DNA of 64,000 nucleotides from Archaeoglobus sp. GTDB taxonomy: Archaea; Halobacteriota; Archaeoglobi; Archaeoglobales; Archaeoglobaceae. How positions within the stretch are numbered: position 1 is the stretch's first letter; each line of letters opens with the position of its first letter. The stretch lies in assembly GCF_017656475.1 (NCBI RefSeq), contig NZ_JACDNT010000005.1, positions 1 to 64,000 on the forward strand, written 5' to 3'. The translations under genes and the position numbers were made by a program. This document shows, piece by piece, positions 9,204-18,498 of this stretch. Under the pieces are notes generated by a model, which was not told where the DNA came from, ran no database searches, and saw only the letters and a list, made by a program, of their open reading frames with translations.

Positions 9204-9565
9204 TTAAACAGCTCTCCTCGAATAGAAAGCGTAAAAGCCAATGTAAAGTATCAAGATGGTACAAACGGCAAATCCAAGAACGTAACCTGCATCATTTCCC
9301 ATGGCAATCAGCAATGCACTCAGCAGTGCGGCTGAGATGCTGAACAATTCGAGAGTTCTCCTTGATGCTCTCTCTGACACTCTTTCAATCCTTTCATCCT
9401 CCAGAACTCATCGACTCTTCCTCTTGCCGCTCTCAGCAATACAAGTGCTGCAATAACTGCGATTACTGCCAAATACGGTTGCTTGCTCTCCACAGCATAT
9501 CCCACAGTTCCGCCCAGCCCTACTGCCAATACAGTCCCAATTAACGCGAACTTCTTCCTGTCCAC
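9204..9565 (-). pseudogene. DUF2178 membrane protein, frameshifted
   Basis: The N-terminal frame (GTG at 9565, MDRKKFALIGTVLAVG onward) gives two membrane helices and then RVDEF. Immediately after, near 9413, the homologous sequence moves to another frame that reads DERIERVSERASRRTLELFS, two further helices, and ends YSRRAV at a TAA at 9204-9206. Restoring one base in the TTCTGG region would join the halves into a protein of about 120 residues with four membrane helices, typical of DUF2178. The read-through frame instead runs into a charged, Cys-containing tail with no sense. Either the gene is newly broken or there is an indel error. It sits directly upstream of its usual partner, the small HTH regulator. 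Confidence 0.75.
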
Positions 9566-9579
9566 TCTCTCACCTCATT

Positions 9580-9620
9580 TGTTAGGTATTTCTAACATAA
9601 TGTTAGATGTTTTTAACATT
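9580..9620. promoter_or_regulatory. Candidate operator upstream of the DUF2178/HTH unit
   Basis: Two imperfect dyads lie side by side 15-55 bp upstream of the GTG: GTTAG-GTATTT-CTAAC (9581-9596) and TGTTA-GATGTTTT-TAACA (9601-9618). They share the half-site GTTA/TAAC and are about two helical turns apart, as expected for a dimeric HTH repressor. Assignment to the adjacent small HTH protein is an inference from position. Confidence 0.5.
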
Positions 9621-9758
9621 TTCGCCTGCAACCCTTCCACACTCTGACAATCCCGTCCATAACTTGAACGGAGAAATAAGAGAAAAATTTAAATCCAGTC
9701 TAAGACATCCCAACTAAGTGACTTCAGAGTTTTCCAAAAAACGCGCTGTTGTGAGAGC

Positions 9759-10619
9759 ATGATGCTGGAAAAGTTGGAAGAAAGGAAAGAACAACTCGAA
9801 AAAGAGCTTCAGGATTTCATTAGGAGGAGAGATGAGCTGAATGCGGCTGCGAGGGAGTATGCGAACAAGAGAGACGAGCTAAACAAGAAAGTCAGAGAAA
9901 TGCTTGCAGCAACGAAGTCTGTGAAAGAAAAGAGAGACGAGCTGAATGCCAAGGTAAGGGAGATCAGGGCAAAGAGAAATGAGATTTTTAAGGAAGTGGA
10001 CGCGCTTTATAAAGAAGTCGACAAGCTGAGAAGGAGCATCGACAAGGGAGGTAGGCCGCTTGGAGAGATCGAGAAGGAGATAAGGAGGCTGGAGTTCAAG
10101 CAGCAGACTGCAGTTCTGACGATAGAAAAAGAGAGGGCTCTGGTAGAGAGAATCGCCAAGCTGAGGAAGGAGCTTGAGGAAAGGAAGGCTCAGCTTGAGA
10201 GGCACGAGGAGTTCAGGAGACTGATATCGAGAATAAGAGAGCTGAAGGATCAGGCAAGAGAATTGCTGAATGAGTTAAAAGCGTATGCCGAAGAGGCGGA
10301 CAAGTACCACGAGCAGCTAACCCAAATGTTCAGCGAGATCGACGAGACGAGGAAGCTGGCTGATGAAATGCATGAGAAGTTCATAGAAAGCAAGAAGGAA
10401 GCGGACAGATGTCACAACGAGGCGATAAAGAGGAGAAAGGATATCAAGGATCTTGAGAAGGTAATAAAGGCTTTGAAGTCGAAGCAGGTTAAGAGCAAGG
10501 AGCAGAGAGAGAAGGAAGAGCTGATAAGGAAAGCGAAGGAAATCTACGAGATGTTCAAGAGAGGAGAGAAAATTGAAACGGAGGATTTGCTCATACTGCA
10601 GAGGGCCGGGCTGATATAG
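9759..10619 (+). CDS. Archaeal coiled-coil protein (COG1340-like)
   Basis: A 286-residue, highly charged protein that is nearly continuous coiled coil from residue 1 to about 250. It shows repeating RDELN units (KRDELNKKVREM, KRDELNAKVREI) in the N-terminal third, and Lys/Glu-rich heptads throughout. There is a short Gly break near residue 95 (DKGGRPLGEI). The C-terminal 40 residues (KAKEIYEMFKRGEKIETEDL) look like a small helical domain. This fits the conserved archaeal coiled-coil family COG1340, whose function is not settled. A TATA-like AAAAATTTAAATCC lies at about 9684-9697. Its last 29 bp overlap the convergent iorB gene. Confidence 0.75.
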   Translation: MMLEKLEERKEQLEKELQDFIRRRDELNAAAREYANKRDELNKKVREMLAATKSVKEKRDELNAKVREIRAKRNEIFKEVDALYKEVDKLRRSIDKGGRPLGEIEKEIRRLEFKQQTAVLTIEKERALVERIAKLRKELEERKAQLERHEEFRRLISRIRELKDQARELLNELKAYAEEADKYHEQLTQMFSEIDETRKLADEMHEKFIESKKEADRCHNEAIKRRKDIKDLEKVIKALKSKQVKSKEQREKEELIRKAKEIYEMFKRGEKIETEDLLILQRAGLI

Positions 10620-11196
10620 CCTGATTATAACCCATTTTTAATGCTTTCAAGTTTAGATCGACAATTTTGCTTTTCATCGTCTCTTTTATAGCCTCTTCAA
10701 CGTGCTCTATGCCGAATGGCATGCTGTAATACCCAAAAAGCATCCCAACGACGACGACATTCGTTGCCAGAACGTTGCCCGCTTTCTCCGCAATTTCAGA
10801 GGCGTTGACGGGTATAACTCTTGGAGTTATTTTTCTTAGCTCGCTGATGATATCGTCCAGATCAGGATAGGTTGCCGATCCCGCTGTGACAGAAGGAGGA
10901 ATTATCTTTCTCGTGTTAAGAATCACGAGGCTATTTCGGTTCAGGAACTTTACGTATCGCAGAGCTTCTGCAGGTTCAAGAGCGATCATAACATCAGCTC
11001 CACCCTCTGGAATGAGTGGCGCCTTAACATCACCGATTCTCACATGAACCTCAACGCTTCCTCCCCTCTGCGCCATTCCGTGAGTTTCAGCAGTAACCAC
11101 ATTCAGCCCTGCTTTCATTGCAGCCCTCGCTATTATTCCCGAAGTTGTTAAAGCACCCTGTCCGCCAACACCGACAACGACTATGTTCAGCCTCAT
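10591..11196 (-). CDS. iorB: Indolepyruvate ferredoxin oxidoreductase, beta subunit
   Basis: A 201-residue gamma-type 2-oxoacid:ferredoxin oxidoreductase domain. The N-terminus has VVVGVGGQGALTTSGIIARA followed by ETHGMAQRGGSVEVHVRIG, the signature of the IorB/PorC domain. Together with the TPP-binding IorA it oxidises aryl-pyruvates to aryl-acetyl-CoA, reducing ferredoxin. IorA is not adjacent, so it must be encoded elsewhere or another partner is used. Length matches IorB (about 200). The 3' end overlaps the convergent coiled-coil gene; an RCK-DHH gene lies upstream on the same strand after a 30-bp gap, so the two may be co-transcribed. Confidence 0.88.
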   Translation of the reverse strand: MRLNIVVVGVGGQGALTTSGIIARAAMKAGLNVVTAETHGMAQRGGSVEVHVRIGDVKAPLIPEGGADVMIALEPAEALRYVKFLNRNSLVILNTRKIIPPSVTAGSATYPDLDDIISELRKITPRVIPVNASEIAEKAGNVLATNVVVVGMLFGYYSMPFGIEHVEEAIKETMKSKIVDLNLKALKMGYNQAISARPSAV

Positions 11197-11226
11197 CTGC
11201 CATCCTTAGACTTTATGCATTTAAAC

Positions 11227-12648
11227 TTAGCTCTGTTCCATGCCCACTGCTGAAAGTAATCTCTTTGTAATTGCTTCCGTTATCAGCTTTGCAAGCAAAT
11301 CCTTTTCGTTGGTCTCTCCAAAGATTCCAAGAGGTATCTGTGCTCCTGCAGCATGCGCATGTCCACCAGCACTTCCAACATCACTGAAAGCCCTCCTGAG
11401 AACCTCACCCATGTGAATCCTCACGTCTTTGTTCCTTGCTGAGACGTAAACGGTGTCCTTTATCACACCAAAAACGACCACGGTGGAGATACCTTCAAGC
11501 TTCAGCAGGAAGTCTGCTGCCTGGGGTAACGCATCCCTGTCGTTGATGAATCCGGCAAAGCTTATGAGGAAGCTGGAATAAACCTGCCTGTTTTTGATTG
11601 CCGTGCCAAGAATATCAAGCGTTTCTGTAGAGATGGACGGACTCTCAATTTTCTCAATCAAATCCTGGTCAACAAACGGATAGAGAAATGCACATGCCAG
11701 AAAGTCTGCCGTCCTGGTGTTTCTTTTAAACTCGTCCGTTTCGCTCTTTATTCCGAAGAAAAGTGCAGTAGCGAGGATCTTGCTCGGAGTTATTTTCAGC
11801 TCCTTTATGTATTCCGTCAGAATCGTAGCAGTAGCTCCGACATCATCTCTGAGGTCGATGAAGTCTGCAACGACCTTTTCTGCAGGATGGTGGTCGATTA
11901 CGATGGAGATGTCTATTTCAGGCGGGATTGAGTTGTTAACTCCGGGCCCTGAAGAATCGACAATTGCAAAAGCGTCATAGTGGCTTAACTCAACCTCATC
12001 CGCCCGAATCATTGGTATTTCGAGCAGGTTGACCATAGCCCTGTTTTTCTGATGCAAGATTTCTCCGTAGTAAAGAATGTCCGCGATAACGTCAAATTGC
12101 TTTGCAATTTCCCTCAGGGCGTATGCTGACGACATTGAGTCCGGGTCGGGGTTATCGTGGGTAAAAATGCCGAGCCTCTTACCTCTCAGCGACTCCATTA
12201 TATTCTTGAGCTTTTCTATCTTTTTCAGCGTCTCCATCTTCTTTATTTTATCCATGAAAGCCTGTTTTACGGCGTCAGCCACAAGAACTACCAGATTTGC
12301 CCCTGCTTCCTCAAACTCCTCCTTTCTTTTGGGTGAAGAGACTCTCACAATTGTGTAAACGTCCGAAGCGCTTCGCAACGCTTTAACGGTTTCCAGATTC
12401 AGTTCATCATCAGAACTTGTAATTAGGACAGCAGAAACACCCTCAAGGTCAAGGTTTCTGTAGAAATTCTCATCGGTCGGATCCGCAATTAAAGCATCGA
12501 ATCCCTCATCTTCAAGCAGTTCAATCTTTTCCTTGGACTTGTCAACGGCAAGAACCTTTTTTCCCGCAGCAGTCAACTCTCTGACAAGTCCCACACCGGC
12601 AGCTTCACTGCCGATGACTATGTACTCGTACCTGCCGTTTTCAGTCAT
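11227..12648 (-). CDS. RCK_N–DHH–DHHA1 phosphoesterase
   Basis: A 473-residue three-domain protein. Residues 1-140 form a Rossmann TrkA-N/RCK domain (YIVIGSEAAGVGLVRELTAA, then LIADPTDENF and SSDDELN). Residues 155-330 are a DHH phosphoesterase with metal-binding motifs THDNPDPDSMSS, FAIVDSSGPG and VIDHHPA. Residues 370-460 are a DHHA1 domain with GSAGGHAHAAGAQIP. Such fusions are widespread in euryarchaea. By analogy to GdpP/DhhP-type enzymes a cyclic di-AMP or pApA phosphodiesterase role controlled by a nucleotide on the RCK domain is plausible, but nano-RNase or another phosphodiesterase activity cannot be excluded. No membrane helices, so it is cytosolic. Confidence 0.82.
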   Translation of the reverse strand: MTENGRYEYIVIGSEAAGVGLVRELTAAGKKVLAVDKSKEKIELLEDEGFDALIADPTDENFYRNLDLEGVSAVLITSSDDELNLETVKALRSASDVYTIVRVSSPKRKEEFEEAGANLVVLVADAVKQAFMDKIKKMETLKKIEKLKNIMESLRGKRLGIFTHDNPDPDSMSSAYALREIAKQFDVIADILYYGEILHQKNRAMVNLLEIPMIRADEVELSHYDAFAIVDSSGPGVNNSIPPEIDISIVIDHHPAEKVVADFIDLRDDVGATATILTEYIKELKITPSKILATALFFGIKSETDEFKRNTRTADFLACAFLYPFVDQDLIEKIESPSISTETLDILGTAIKNRQVYSSFLISFAGFINDRDALPQAADFLLKLEGISTVVVFGVIKDTVYVSARNKDVRIHMGEVLRRAFSDVGSAGGHAHAAGAQIPLGIFGETNEKDLLAKLITEAITKRLLSAVGMEQS

Positions 12649-12729
12649 TTCAGAATCAGAAAATCGAGGAAGTATTAAACGTTTCCGGTAGGGTTTATAT
12701 TCTTCATTTGCGATGTATTCAAAAACTCG

Positions 12730-12746
12730 AAAATTTTTTATATATG
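12730..12746 (+). promoter_or_regulatory. Predicted archaeal promoter of the surface operon
   Basis: The stretch GAAAATTTTTTATATATGC combines an A-rich BRE-like element with TTTATATAT. The downstream ATG at 12765 lies about 25 bases past the TATA centre, which suggests a leaderless or nearly leaderless transcript and favours that start over the earlier ATG at 12744 that sits in the TATA box itself. Confidence 0.5.
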
Positions 12747-12764
12747 CTTATTACCATCACAAGC

Positions 12765-14729
12765 ATGGCAGTTGAGAGATTTCGGAAAATAGGGCTCGTA
12801 GGGATAATAATTACACTCATAATAATAACCATTAACACTTCAGCGGCAGCACCACTGCAGGTTAACATAGAGGAGAAGATAGGGAGCACTGTTACACCAG
12901 ATGGCATAGAGAACAACGGCAACGTTCAGTTCAGCTACCAGACAAACGTAACGGGGTTCGTTAACATAACGAACAACGATCCGGATGATTATCTGTACGA
13001 TGTGTGGGTTGCAGTAGACATTCCGAATCTGAAGGGAGAATGCTCTTATGAGGGTTCAAGGACGGATGTTTCTGCAGGTTCTTCGCTTGCAGTTCCTGAC
13101 AAAATAAACAAACAGGGAGTTTTCAATACGAGTGGAGCTAACTGCTTTATCCACATACCGGTTTTAGCGCCCGGTGAAACTGTGAGTGTTTTCTACGATG
13201 TTAATGACAGTGAAGCAGGTCTCGCTGATGGAGCACCGTTTGTTGTGGAGGAGAGGTACGATCCGTTCAAGATTCCTTCGAGAGGGGAATTCACGTGGAC
13301 TGTGTATCTTAATGTTTCACCCAATATCACTTGGTTAGGTAATACACAACTACCAAACACAGCAACAGCATCTATGAAAATTGTCAAATATTTAAGCAAT
13401 GACACAATGCACTTCGGAAGCCAAAACTGGAAGACGCTGAAAGTTGTAGGTACACCCACAACAAACAACGGAAATGTTAATACATATTCAGGAAACTACA
13501 CAGGAGCGGCTGATAGTACAATTGTCTTTTCAAGAATCAGCCTTAATCTCAATAATCCCTCTAATTCAGTTAACACATCGTTCCAGGTCGAAGGAAACTA
13601 CACGAGCAATGACGCCTTCACCACTCGGTTTGAGCCGTTTGGCTTTGCGGTTTTCGAGTTCAGTATAAGCAGTGGAAACGTCAGTGGAGCAAAAGTTGTG
13701 GATGTTTTTGCATTCGGAAATGCCAGTATCGCAGTAAACAAGAGCGGTCCGGATGCAAACAACAACTGGATGGGCAATGCCACCATAACCAACACTGCAA
13801 GTGGGCTTACGTATGTTGTTACGAATGTCACTCTTTGGGCAACTCAGCAGGGAGACTTCTCAAATTATGTGCAGAATAACAACTTTAACAATTTGAACTG
13901 CAGCGGAGGAACAGCTCTAGACTCACCAAATGTAATATGTGGTTACGAGCCAAACCAGCAGCTTACAGAATCCACATCTTACACCACTGGAAATATGGAA
14001 TTCACATACGACCAAGTTCCCATAATCTGGGCAAACGCCACCTTTAAGCTGATAGAGGATGATACAAATGGATGGGGAACAGCAAGCAACACGGCTAATG
14101 CTGCAAACATTACATACGGCAGCGACTTTATAGTGATTGAGAAGATATACGTCATCGGAACATACCTCGTTAAGGTTACAAAGTATGTTCAGGCAAATGC
14201 AAGTGCTGGAGACAATGTATTCGATGTCTGGCTGGTTGTGGAAAACCTTGGAGGCGAGAGATCTCCGTATGTTTACGTTTACGATTTGATTCCTGAAAGA
14301 TTTAGCGAGTATAACTGGAACGACAATTGGACAGATGTGAGGCAAGACGGCAACTGGGTTAATAATTCAAGCATGTTTTCGGGAATCGGGAATGTCAATA
14401 ATCCAATGGGCGGATATACTAAAGGATACTGGTGGAGACTATACCCGCTTGAAGGAGGAGCCAATGGAGACGGAGATTACATGGATTACGATGAAATCGA
14501 CGCCAACCAGTCAGTGGTTATCTTCTACCAGGTGCAAGGGTCTGGAGACTTCAAAGTCCTCGATGCGTTCCTGGTCGGTATTGACCCAATGCTCTCCATG
14601 AACGAGCAGACCTCACCGAAGATAACCCTTGTAAGCGGTGCGAAGGCAACGAGCTATGAATCGGTGATGGCCCTCGCAACGGCCTTTGCTGGACTGGTTG
14701 CTATCGTTAGTTACAGAAAAAGAAGTTAA
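12765..14729 (+). CDS. Large secreted, C-terminally anchored surface protein
   Basis: A protein of about 654 residues (from ATG 12765). A signal peptide covers residues 1-28 (GLVGIIITLIIITINTSAAA), and the last 25 residues (SVMALATAFAGLVAIVSYRKRS) are a membrane anchor with a basic stop. The extracellular part is rich in Asn, Thr, Ser and Gly, with dozens of N-x-S/T sequons, and has the look of repeated Ig-like or DUF11-like beta domains (VNITNNDPDDYLYDVWVAV, VNTSFQVEGNYTSNDAFTT). It is therefore a glycosylated cell-envelope protein, possibly S-layer associated or an adhesin. It heads a four-gene unit of exported proteins. I do not recognise a named family. Confidence 0.6.
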   Translation: MAVERFRKIGLVGIIITLIIITINTSAAAPLQVNIEEKIGSTVTPDGIENNGNVQFSYQTNVTGFVNITNNDPDDYLYDVWVAVDIPNLKGECSYEGSRTDVSAGSSLAVPDKINKQGVFNTSGANCFIHIPVLAPGETVSVFYDVNDSEAGLADGAPFVVEERYDPFKIPSRGEFTWTVYLNVSPNITWLGNTQLPNTATASMKIVKYLSNDTMHFGSQNWKTLKVVGTPTTNNGNVNTYSGNYTGAADSTIVFSRISLNLNNPSNSVNTSFQVEGNYTSNDAFTTRFEPFGFAVFEFSISSGNVSGAKVVDVFAFGNASIAVNKSGPDANNNWMGNATITNTASGLTYVVTNVTLWATQQGDFSNYVQNNNFNNLNCSGGTALDSPNVICGYEPNQQLTESTSYTTGNMEFTYDQVPIIWANATFKLIEDDTNGWGTASNTANAANITYGSDFIVIEKIYVIGTYLVKVTKYVQANASAGDNVFDVWLVVENLGGERSPYVYVYDLIPERFSEYNWNDNWTDVRQDGNWVNNSSMFSGIGNVNNPMGGYTKGYWWRLYPLEGGANGDGDYMDYDEIDANQSVVIFYQVQGSGDFKVLDAFLVGIDPMLSMNEQTSPKITLVSGAKATSYESVMALATAFAGLVAIVSYRKRS

Positions 14730-14758
14730 TTTTTTAAATTTCACCTACTTTTTTTAAA

Positions 14759-15463
14759 ATGATGGTCAGGAAGTTATTGCTGATTGCATTGCTCCTAATT
14801 TTGCCTGTAACCGCTCAGGCTCAGAAAGTTGAGGAAATATCCGACTTCAAAATTACTGTGGATGTTAACTCCCTTGCACATGTTCGTTATGACATCACTC
14901 TGAAAAATCTAATCGACAAACCTGTTGTGCCGGGTATAGGTGAGATAAGGCTCCAGAAGGTTGAACCGCTAAAGGTTGCTTTCATCTCAGTTCCTTTTAC
15001 AGAGCAGAGGAAAGCTGTGAAAGTTTCAGACGTTAAGGCTTATTCTGACGGCAAAACCTTTAAAGTTAGTGTGGAGGAGAAGGAGGACTACACTGTAATT
15101 GTTTACGAAATCTGGTATCCGATAGAACCTGGAAAAACTCTGAGCTTTACTGTTGAGTACAACGCAGACATAGTTGACAGCGGATTGCTTTTCAAGTCTG
15201 TTACCATTCCTATTGGCACGGACACGGACATAAGGAACCTCGAAATCAATGTCAACTCGAACTGGAAGCTCACGTTTGCTGAACCACCAGCTGGAAACTC
15301 TCCGATGTGGAGGGGAAGTCTTCCAGCAGGAAGCATAGCATTCTACACGGCAGAATTCTCGATGTTACCGCTTCCAACCATGCCTGTCAGAGGGTACGTG
15401 GTAATATGGGGGGCATTGCTGGGCCTCTTTTTGATTTTGCTGGTTATAGGGTTAAGGAGATGA
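14759..15463 (+). CDS. Secreted membrane-anchored protein, surface operon gene 2
   Basis: A 234-residue exported protein. The signal peptide is RKLLLIALLLILPVTAQAQ (residues 3-21); the body is beta-rich (FKITVDVNSLAHVRYDITLKN, then YTVIVYEIWYPIEPGKTLSF); residues 207-231 form a membrane helix (VIWGALLGLFLILLVIGLRR). Most of it therefore lies outside the cell with a short basic tail inside. It starts 29 bp after the large surface protein and its stop overlaps the next ATG by 4 bp (ATGA), so translation of genes 2 and 3 is coupled. The fold resembles oligosaccharide- or integrin-like beta domains only in a general way; I do not recognise the family. Confidence 0.65.
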   Translation: MMVRKLLLIALLLILPVTAQAQKVEEISDFKITVDVNSLAHVRYDITLKNLIDKPVVPGIGEIRLQKVEPLKVAFISVPFTEQRKAVKVSDVKAYSDGKTFKVSVEEKEDYTVIVYEIWYPIEPGKTLSFTVEYNADIVDSGLLFKSVTIPIGTDTDIRNLEINVNSNWKLTFAEPPAGNSPMWRGSLPAGSIAFYTAEFSMLPLPTMPVRGYVVIWGALLGLFLILLVIGLRR

Positions 15464-16935
15464 AGCCCTTACAATTTCTTCTTATCCTGGCCATCCTTAT
15501 TACTCCCACAACGGCTTGCATTTACGAAATAAGAGAGGTTGTATTCTACCCCAACGCCACCCAGCAGGTTGGAAGGGACTGGATTGTGGTCAACTTCACG
15601 AACCCTTACACCTTCGACCTTTACGATGTCAACCTCTCCTACAGGGGGGAATACGTTTATATCCCGCTTATTTCTGCAAACTCAAACCTAAAGATAGACC
15701 CCTACAAGACTCTCACTCCAGAAAATTTCCCCCTTGAAGTCGTTAGCACCGCAAAAAGGGAGGGTGGTGGTGTTAACGTTACTTTCACCATGAGGAATAA
15801 TTACGCTGAGAGTGTTGAAGTAAACCTCACAATACCCAAACCAGCCAATTTTCTGAAATGTGTTGGCTGTGAAGTTGGAGAGGCTCTAGAATTCCGCTCT
15901 GAGGTCCCTGCCTATGGCGAAAGGTCGTTTTCAATCCTGGTTTCAGGAAATTCAGTTCAAATACCCGATTCAGACATGTCCTTTGAGCTTAAGAGTTCAG
16001 TACCTGTTGATTACGGAGTGGATTTGCTTATATCAATCGAAAAGGAGCAAATTGGAGATAACTGGTCTGCAAAATTCAAAATAAAGAACCCACTCGATCA
16101 GGATGTCAATGTGAGCTTCGATGCCTGGTACGTTCTGAAAATTGACGATTACACTTTTACCGAGAGAGAACCCCTTTTTAACGAAACTTTCCATCTTCCA
16201 CCGGGGGGAAACAGAACGTTTCAGAGCTCTTTGACCAGCGATAAGGTTCCGGTTTTTTACGCAAAGGCTAGGGCCAGACTTTCCGATAAATGTGAGGTTT
16301 ACGTTTTGCCTGCCACCTTTGTGGAGGGCAACTACATAGTTGGCTGGGCAACTCTGAAAGGCTTCTCCCAAACACTTCCAAGTCCAGGTGGAGGAGGAGG
16401 CGGAGCGGGGGGTGGTGCTGGAGGTGCTGGTGGTGGTAGACCATCATCTGGTGGCCAGGTTCCACCTGCCCAACCTGCGCAGCCAGCACAGCCACAGCCT
16501 GTCTCACTGCCAATATCTGTTTCTCTTCCCTCTTTAACTGTCCCGGAAATTCCTGTTGAGGTTTTGGAAAGCTACGTTGCAATGATGCTTCCTGCAACTT
16601 ACGTACTTTTCATGGCTGTTGTTTTCGTTCCCCTGATGACCAGAAGGGGTGTTGTTGTTACATCTGAGGCCGTCACACCTCAAAACTATGCACTTCTGAG
16701 AGCTTACGGCAGGAGGATATACTCCACACCATCCAATGCTCTGCCCGGAAGCATTATTATATCTCCCGATGAAGAACTTGTGGAGAGGTTCATAGATATG
16801 GGATTGGAGAGAAAGTATGCGGAATCAATCGCCGCTGCAATCATGATAAAGAGACCGCTGGTAACGACGAGAAGAGATGTGGCCGAAATAGCTGTGAGAA
16901 ACGGCTGCATACCAATGCTTTTGAGAGGTGGTTGA
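15460..16935 (+). CDS. Surface protein with Gly-rich linker, TM helix and PIN-like cytoplasmic tail
   Basis: A 491-residue protein (from ATG 15460). The signal peptide is PLQFLLILAILITPTTAC, with a Cys at the end that could be a lipid site. Residues 20-300 are extracellular beta-rich domains with several sequons. A low-complexity Gly run (PSPGGGGGGAGGGAGGAGGG) and a Pro-Ala-Gln stretch form a flexible linker. One membrane helix follows (MMLPATYVLFMAVVFVPLM). The last 90 residues are cytoplasmic and look like the C-terminal half of a PIN-type fold: AESIAAAIMIKRPLVTTRRD. The start codon overlaps the preceding stop (ATGA) and the 3' end overlaps the next gene by 8 bp. No known family recognised. 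Confidence 0.6.
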   Translation: MKPLQFLLILAILITPTTACIYEIREVVFYPNATQQVGRDWIVVNFTNPYTFDLYDVNLSYRGEYVYIPLISANSNLKIDPYKTLTPENFPLEVVSTAKREGGGVNVTFTMRNNYAESVEVNLTIPKPANFLKCVGCEVGEALEFRSEVPAYGERSFSILVSGNSVQIPDSDMSFELKSSVPVDYGVDLLISIEKEQIGDNWSAKFKIKNPLDQDVNVSFDAWYVLKIDDYTFTEREPLFNETFHLPPGGNRTFQSSLTSDKVPVFYAKARARLSDKCEVYVLPATFVEGNYIVGWATLKGFSQTLPSPGGGGGGAGGGAGGAGGGRPSSGGQVPPAQPAQPAQPQPVSLPISVSLPSLTVPEIPVEVLESYVAMMLPATYVLFMAVVFVPLMTRRGVVVTSEAVTPQNYALLRAYGRRIYSTPSNALPGSIIISPDEELVERFIDMGLERKYAESIAAAIMIKRPLVTTRRDVAEIAVRNGCIPMLLRGG

Positions 16936-17473
16936 TTTGGACGAGTTCGAGGTTGTGCTTGAAGAGCTGATCAAAGAGGTAAGGAGAAGAGACACCGTAG
17001 CAGCTTTACTCATCTCAACGTCTTTCGTACTCTTTGGCTTCCTTGCCCTCGTTCTTCTCAACGTTATCAGACTTGAGGAATTCGTGAGAGGAATTTTTGC
17101 CATAGTCTCTCTAGTTGTAATCTGGATTTTGATGACTGCTGGAGTGTACATATTGCTCTCAATGCCACTTCCCGAACTTCCACTGAGAATTGTGGCTGAC
17201 TCAAAGGGTGTTTTGGAACTAAATAAGAGGAATTACGGTGGAAAAGTCTATGTTACAAGAGAGAGCTACAGAAAACTTCCGCCAAAGGTTGGTTTAAAAA
17301 TGAACCTCGAAGTTATTGAGGTTCCGGAAGAGGACATTGCAAAGTACCTCGACTATGGCGTTGAGCTTGCAGAATGCATAACTGCTGCCAAAAAACTGAA
17401 AGCCAAGGTTGTGAGCGACAGGAAAATGAAGGTTGACGGTGTTGAGGTACTTACATCTGACGACCTCTTTTAA
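16928..17473 (+). CDS. Two-helix membrane protein with PIN-like cytoplasmic domain
   Basis: A 181-residue protein starting at GTG 16928. A basic N-terminal helix (EVVLEELIKEVRRRD) is followed by two membrane helices, residues 24-45 and 55-77. The remaining 100 residues are soluble. They begin LRIVADSKGVLEL and end AECITAAKKLKAKVVSDR...[11 protein letters not shown], which resembles the first strand and the last two strands of a PIN domain, with acidic residues near the usual metal sites. That reading is tentative. Overlapping translation with the upstream surface gene, which has a similar tail, suggests the two cytoplasmic tails interact. The 3' end overlaps convergent hisC by 4 bp. Confidence 0.55.
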   Translation: MVDLDEFEVVLEELIKEVRRRDTVAALLISTSFVLFGFLALVLLNVIRLEEFVRGIFAIVSLVVIWILMTAGVYILLSMPLPELPLRIVADSKGVLELNKRNYGGKVYVTRESYRKLPPKVGLKMNLEVIEVPEEDIAKYLDYGVELAECITAAKKLKAKVVSDRKMKVDGVEVLTSDDLF

Positions 17474-18498
17474 ATTTCTTTAAAAGCCTCAATTAGCCTG
17501 TCGTTCTCCTCAGGTTTCCCAACTGTAATCCTGATGTGCAGCCCTTCCAGCCCCATAACACTCGCATCTCTGACAAGGATGCCTTTCTCAGCCAGCTTCT
17601 CCACTACGCCCTCTTTATTCGCCTTTACAAGCACAAAATTGGCATCGGATGAATAAACTTCGAGCCAGTCAATTCTCCTAAGCCCCGCAATCAACCTCTC
17701 TCTCTCAGCGACTATTTCTTTCTTGACGTTCTCGTAGTAGTCCAGTGACTTTAATGCAGCAATTGCCGTCTCTACTGCCGGATGACTGATGCTGAAGGGA
17801 AGTCTGACCTTCTCAATTGCCTCTGCAATCTCTGCACTGCAAACAGCATACCCAACCCTCATTCCAGCCAAGGCGAAGAACTTGGAGAAGCTCCTGAGCA
17901 CAATGAGGTTTTCAAACTCCTCAACCATATCTATCTTGGAATCGTCGCTGAACTCGACGTACGCTTCATCAAGCACAACATAATCCGCACTTTCAGCAAC
18001 TCTTTCGACAATTTTCCTGCTTAAACTGTTACCTGTGGGGTTATTGGGAGAACACAAAAACACGAGCTTCGGCTTCTCCTTTGCGATGGCTTCCGCATCA
18101 ACATTGTACTTCTCAAAAACGGGAAAGCTGATGGATGCGTTGCGGAGCATGGCATAGATGGAGTAGAGCGTGTAGGAAGGCATCGGAATCACGACTCTGT
18201 CAAGCTCCTCAACTATAACGTTGCAGATGCACGAGATTATCTCAGAAGCCCCACAACCTACTGCTATATTCTTCACCTCAAAGCCCGTATATTCTGCAAT
18301 CGCCTCTTTCAGCCGGAAGTAATCTGCTTTTGGATATCTCGAAATCTTGTTTACGGCTCTCAAATACGCCTCTTTAACCTCCTCACTCGGTTCATACGGA
18401 TTCTCATTCGAGGCGAGGTTTACAACCTCTTTGTCAGGAAAGTCTTCGGGAAAAAGGCCGGCATCATATGGGTTTATTAATCTGATAACGTTCCTCAT
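17470..18498 (-). CDS. hisC: Histidinol-phosphate aminotransferase (copy 1)
   Basis: A 342-residue class II PLP aminotransferase that converts imidazole acetol phosphate to histidinol phosphate in histidine synthesis. Visible are [11 protein letters not shown] near residue 29, the SPNNPTGN loop near 150, [11 protein letters not shown] near 173, and the Schiff-base lysine in [17 protein letters not shown] near 200. Length matches HisC. A second HisC-like gene lies at 49685, so one of the two may serve tyrosine/phenylalanine or another phosphate-linked substrate. The start overlaps the stop of the upstream F420-type oxidoreductase gene by 4 bp. Confidence 0.85.
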   Translation of the reverse strand: MRNVIRLINPYDAGLFPEDFPDKEVVNLASNENPYEPSEEVKEAYLRAVNKISRYPKADYFRLKEAIAEYTGFEVKNIAVGCGASEIISCICNVIVEELDRVVIPMPSYTLYSIYAMLRNASISFPVFEKYNVDAEAIAKEKPKLVFLCSPNNPTGNSLSRKIVERVAESADYVVLDEAYVEFSDDSKIDMVEEFENLIVLRSFSKFFALAGMRVGYAVCSAEIAEAIEKVRLPFSISHPAVETAIAALKSLDYYENVKKEIVAERERLIAGLRRIDWLEVYSSDANFVLVKANKEGVVEKLAEKGILVRDASVMGLEGLHIRITVGKPEENDRLIEAFKEI

